From assembly GCA_946482625.1 (NCBI GenBank), contig CAMLSH010000032.1, forward strand, positions 1-15,414: a stretch of DNA of 15,414 nt, in the 5' to 3' direction. Position 1 is the stretch's first letter, and each line of letters begins with the position of its first letter. Positions 13,343 to 15,414 of this stretch are shown here, piece after piece. The stretch is from an uncultured Opitutaceae bacterium. Its GTDB lineage: Bacteria; Verrucomicrobiota; Verrucomicrobiae; Opitutales; Opitutaceae. The notes below the pieces were generated by a model. That model was given only the letters and a program-made list of their open reading frames with translations, did no database searches and was not told the origin of the DNA. A program made the position numbers and the translations under genes.

Positions 13343-14581
13343 TCAGGCAACAAAGCGCTTCACAATCAGCGTCGAATTGATGCCCAGCATACCGAAGGAA
13401 TTGTTCAAAATAGCGTCAACCCGTTTTGCCTTCACCGGCTGATTGAGCACGAGCCCGGGCAACGCACATTGCGGATCGAGGTCGTCCACGTTGATCGTGG
13501 GATGAACCGTCAAGTCGTCGAACGACGGCAGATTTCCCGCCAGTTCTAGCGCTCCCGCCGCTCCCATCGCATGGCCGATGAAGCTCTTCGTGTTGTTGAT
13601 AAACGTGTCGGGACAACCCTCGCCGAAGACCGCACGGATCGCTTCGCACTCCTGGATGTCGCCCAGCGGGGTGGCCGTGGCGTGGGTGTTCACGATGTGG
13701 ATGTCGCTCGGCTTCATCTCCGCGCGCGCGATCGCATGGCGAACGCACTCGGCCTGCCGCGTCGGATTCGGAAGCACGTAATCGGACGCGTCCGAGTTCA
13801 CGTGATAGCCGGCAATCTCGCCGTAAATCTTCGCGCCACGCGCCTGCGCATCTTCGAGGCGCTCGAGCGTGTAGAGCCCGCCGCCTTCAGAGATGACGAT
13901 GCCGTTGCGCGCCTTGTCGAAGGGTCGCGAGGCTTTCTTCGGGTCCTCATGCGTGGCGAGGGCATTCTGCGATTTGAAACCGGCGAAGATCCCGAACGTG
14001 TGAATACTTTCGCTGACGCCGCCACAGATCGCGAAATCCACTTCGCCTAGCCGCAACATCTGCGTCGCGTGAATCAGTCCCATGTTACCCGCCGCGCACG
14101 CCGCGCCGATCGTGTACGCCGGACCGGTGACGCCGAGATTGAGCGAGGTTTCGCCCGCCGGGTTGTTGGCGACGGTCCGCGGGTTGTGATAGTGCGACCA
14201 ATACTTCGTGTCGTAATTAAACTTCGAGATGTTGTAGATCTCGTTCTCCGTTTCGACATTCCCATGCTCGGTGCAGCCGATGTAGATGCCGACGCGATCC
14301 TTGCGCAACGTGTCGAAATTCACGCCGCTATCCGCGAGCGCTTCACGCGCACAGTAGATCGAAATCGAGCCGGCGCGCGTCCCCACGCGGACCTCTTTTT
14401 TCTTCTGATACTTGAGCGGATCGTAGTGGCACACGCCCGCGAGCAGATTGCCCATGTAACGCACATCGAAACGCTCCACACCTGCGACGCCGTTGAGCAG
14501 ATTCTGCCGGAATTCGGCCAACGAGTTGCCGTTGGGCGCCGTGAGTCCGATACCAGTGATGACGATGCGAGCGGGCTTCAT
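13343..14581 (-). CDS. fabF: Beta-ketoacyl-ACP synthase (FabF/KAS II type)
   Basis: The 412-residue ketosynthase extends acyl-ACP with malonyl-ACP. The family residues are all present: Cys162 in GAACAAGNM (159-167), His300 in NTHATATPLGD (298-308), Lys332 and His337 in NNTKSFIGHAMGAAG (329-343), matching Cys163/His303/Lys335/His340 of E. coli FabF. The context GAACAAG differs from the common TACTSG, a sign of a specialised clade. I start at the ATG at 14581 (MKPARIVITGIGL); the much longer open frame upstream is antisense to galE. The acp follows after 27 bases. It is divergent from galE, with 63 bases between, which must hold both promoters. It may be the elongation enzyme of the lipid pathway encoded by the locus. 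Confidence 0.94.
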   Translation of the reverse strand: MKPARIVITGIGLTAPNGNSLAEFRQNLLNGVAGVERFDVRYMGNLLAGVCHYDPLKYQKKKEVRVGTRAGSISIYCAREALADSGVNFDTLRKDRVGIYIGCTEHGNVETENEIYNISKFNYDTKYWSHYHNPRTVANNPAGETSLNLGVTGPAYTIGAACAAGNMGLIHATQMLRLGEVDFAICGGVSESIHTFGIFAGFKSQNALATHEDPKKASRPFDKARNGIVISEGGGLYTLERLEDAQARGAKIYGEIAGYHVNSDASDYVLPNPTRQAECVRHAIARAEMKPSDIHIVNTHATATPLGDIQECEAIRAVFGEGCPDTFINNTKSFIGHAMGAAGALELAGNLPSFDDLTVHPTINVDDLDPQCALPGLVLNQPVKAKRVDAILNNSFGMLGINSTLIVKRFVA

Positions 14582-14644
14582 GAAAAGATTGGAGCGAAAA
14601 CGGCTAGCCAACCATCCCTCGAACGCAATACAAGCCTCGCCCGC

Positions 14645-15414
14645 ATGAACGTACTTGTCGTTGGAGGAGCCGGCTACATCGGCTCGCACTGCGTCCGCCA
14701 ACTGATTGCCGCAGGCCACCGCCCGGTGGTCCTCGATAATCTCGTCTTCGGCCACCGCGCCGCAGTCGCCCAAGAGATCCCGTTTTACGACGTGAATCTC
14801 GGCGACGAATCCGCGGTCGGAGGCATCTTGGAGAAAGAGAAAATCGACGTCGTCATGCATTTCGCCGCGTACGCGTACGTCGGCGAATCGGTGACCGATC
14901 CGCTGAAGTATTACTTCAACAACGTCTCCGCCACGCTCCACCTGCTCCACGCGATGCTGGCCAAAGGCGTGAAGAAGTTTGTCTTTTCCTCCACCTGCGC
15001 GACCTACGGCATCCCGGAGAAAATGCCCATCGTCGAAAGCCTGCCACAGGCGCCGATCAATCCCTACGGCCAGACGAAACTCGACATCGAGAACGCCCTC
15101 AAATCCATCGCGCACGCGCACGGCCTGAGCTTCGCCGCCTTCCGCTATTTCAACGCCGCCGGCGCATCCGAAGATGGCTCCATCGGTGAAGATCATAACC
15201 CGGAAACTCACCTGATCCCCGTCGCCATCGCCGCCGCCCAAGGCAAGGCGCCCGCGCTCAAAGTTTTCGGCACCGACTATCCCACACCGGACGGCACCTG
15301 CCTTCGCGACTACGTCCACGTGGACGACCTCGCCCGCGCCCACATCGCCGTCTTCGAAAAACTGTCCACGCCCGGCACCGGACTCTTCTACAACCTCGGC
15401 ACCGGCACGCCGAC
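14645..15414 (+). CDS. galE: UDP-glucose 4-epimerase, partial
   Basis: The gene runs off the right edge, leaving the first 256 codons of about 330. The enzyme interconverts UDP-glucose and UDP-galactose through NAD-bound 4-keto intermediates. The Rossmann motif GGAGYIG is at 7-13, followed by HFAAYAYVGESV (72-83), SSTCATYG (115-122) and the catalytic Tyr141-x3-Lys145 in PYGQTK. RYFNAAGA and DGTCLRDYVHVDDLA further along are typical of GalE. The ATG at 14645 is chosen because the Rossmann strand starts at residue 2. It is divergent from the ketosynthase and shows no link to the lipid genes beyond position; a housekeeping or surface-sugar role is likely. Confidence 0.95.
   Translation, partial: MNVLVVGGAGYIGSHCVRQLIAAGHRPVVLDNLVFGHRAAVAQEIPFYDVNLGDESAVGGILEKEKIDVVMHFAAYAYVGESVTDPLKYYFNNVSATLHLLHAMLAKGVKKFVFSSTCATYGIPEKMPIVESLPQAPINPYGQTKLDIENALKSIAHAHGLSFAAFRYFNAAGASEDGSIGEDHNPETHLIPVAIAAAQGKAPALKVFGTDYPTPDGTCLRDYVHVDDLARAHIAVFEKLSTPGTGLFYNLGTGTP

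Noticed and set aside
14582..15343. A 254-codon minus-strand extension of the ketosynthase reading frame
   Set aside because: It is antisense to galE. The KS family begins at MKPARIVITG, and no domain is recognisable in the extension.

Overview
The window looks like chromosomal DNA of a GC-rich Verrucomicrobiota bacterium, most likely of the Opitutaceae type. This is inferred from protein style, from the OleA/OleB pair next to a dedicated fatty-acid gene set, from a GYF_2 membrane protein, and from intergenic repeats of the 'tgaatcgcaaag' kind. No rRNA or tRNA was seen, so the taxonomic call is an inference. Almost every start codon lacks a Shine-Dalgarno sequence.

Layout. Positions 1-853 hold no convincing protein gene. 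A strong minus-strand intrinsic terminator (8-39) follows two further stem-loops and a TATAAT box, which together look like a small RNA gene. Three compact hairpins lie at 671-748. Positions 854-3735 (minus) are a sulfate-activation operon, cysC-cysD-cysN. A minus-strand acylphosphatase (3843-4121) lies upstream of it. A plus-strand acidic hypothetical protein (4268-4984) ends in a clear terminator.

Positions 5059-14581 are a lipid locus, mainly on the minus strand. In transcription order it holds a FabF-type ketosynthase, an acyl carrier protein, a terminator, a CrtI-like FAD oxidoreductase, a second CrtI-like FAD oxidoreductase, a FabZ-type dehydratase, a FabI-type enoyl reductase, OleA (head-to-head acyl condensation), OleB (alpha/beta-hydrolase of the beta-lactone decarboxylase family) and a small VOC protein. 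A plus-strand GYF_2/three-TM protein sits between the two FAD enzymes. A plus-strand galE begins at 14645 and runs off the right edge.

How they may work together. The ketosynthase, ACP, dehydratase and enoyl reductase form most of a dedicated type II fatty-acid elongation set, lacking a ketoreductase. Two flavin desaturase/isomerase-like enzymes could modify the chain. OleA would join two chains, and OleB acts late in olefinic hydrocarbon formation. OleC and OleD, which act between OleA and OleB, are not in the window. The best guess is a locus for an unusual, perhaps polyunsaturated, long-chain lipid or hydrocarbon. The combination resembles candidate ladderane clusters of anammox planctomycetes in having CrtI-like enzymes beside FabF/ACP/FabZ, but with OleAB added. 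The product is not determined by the sequence.
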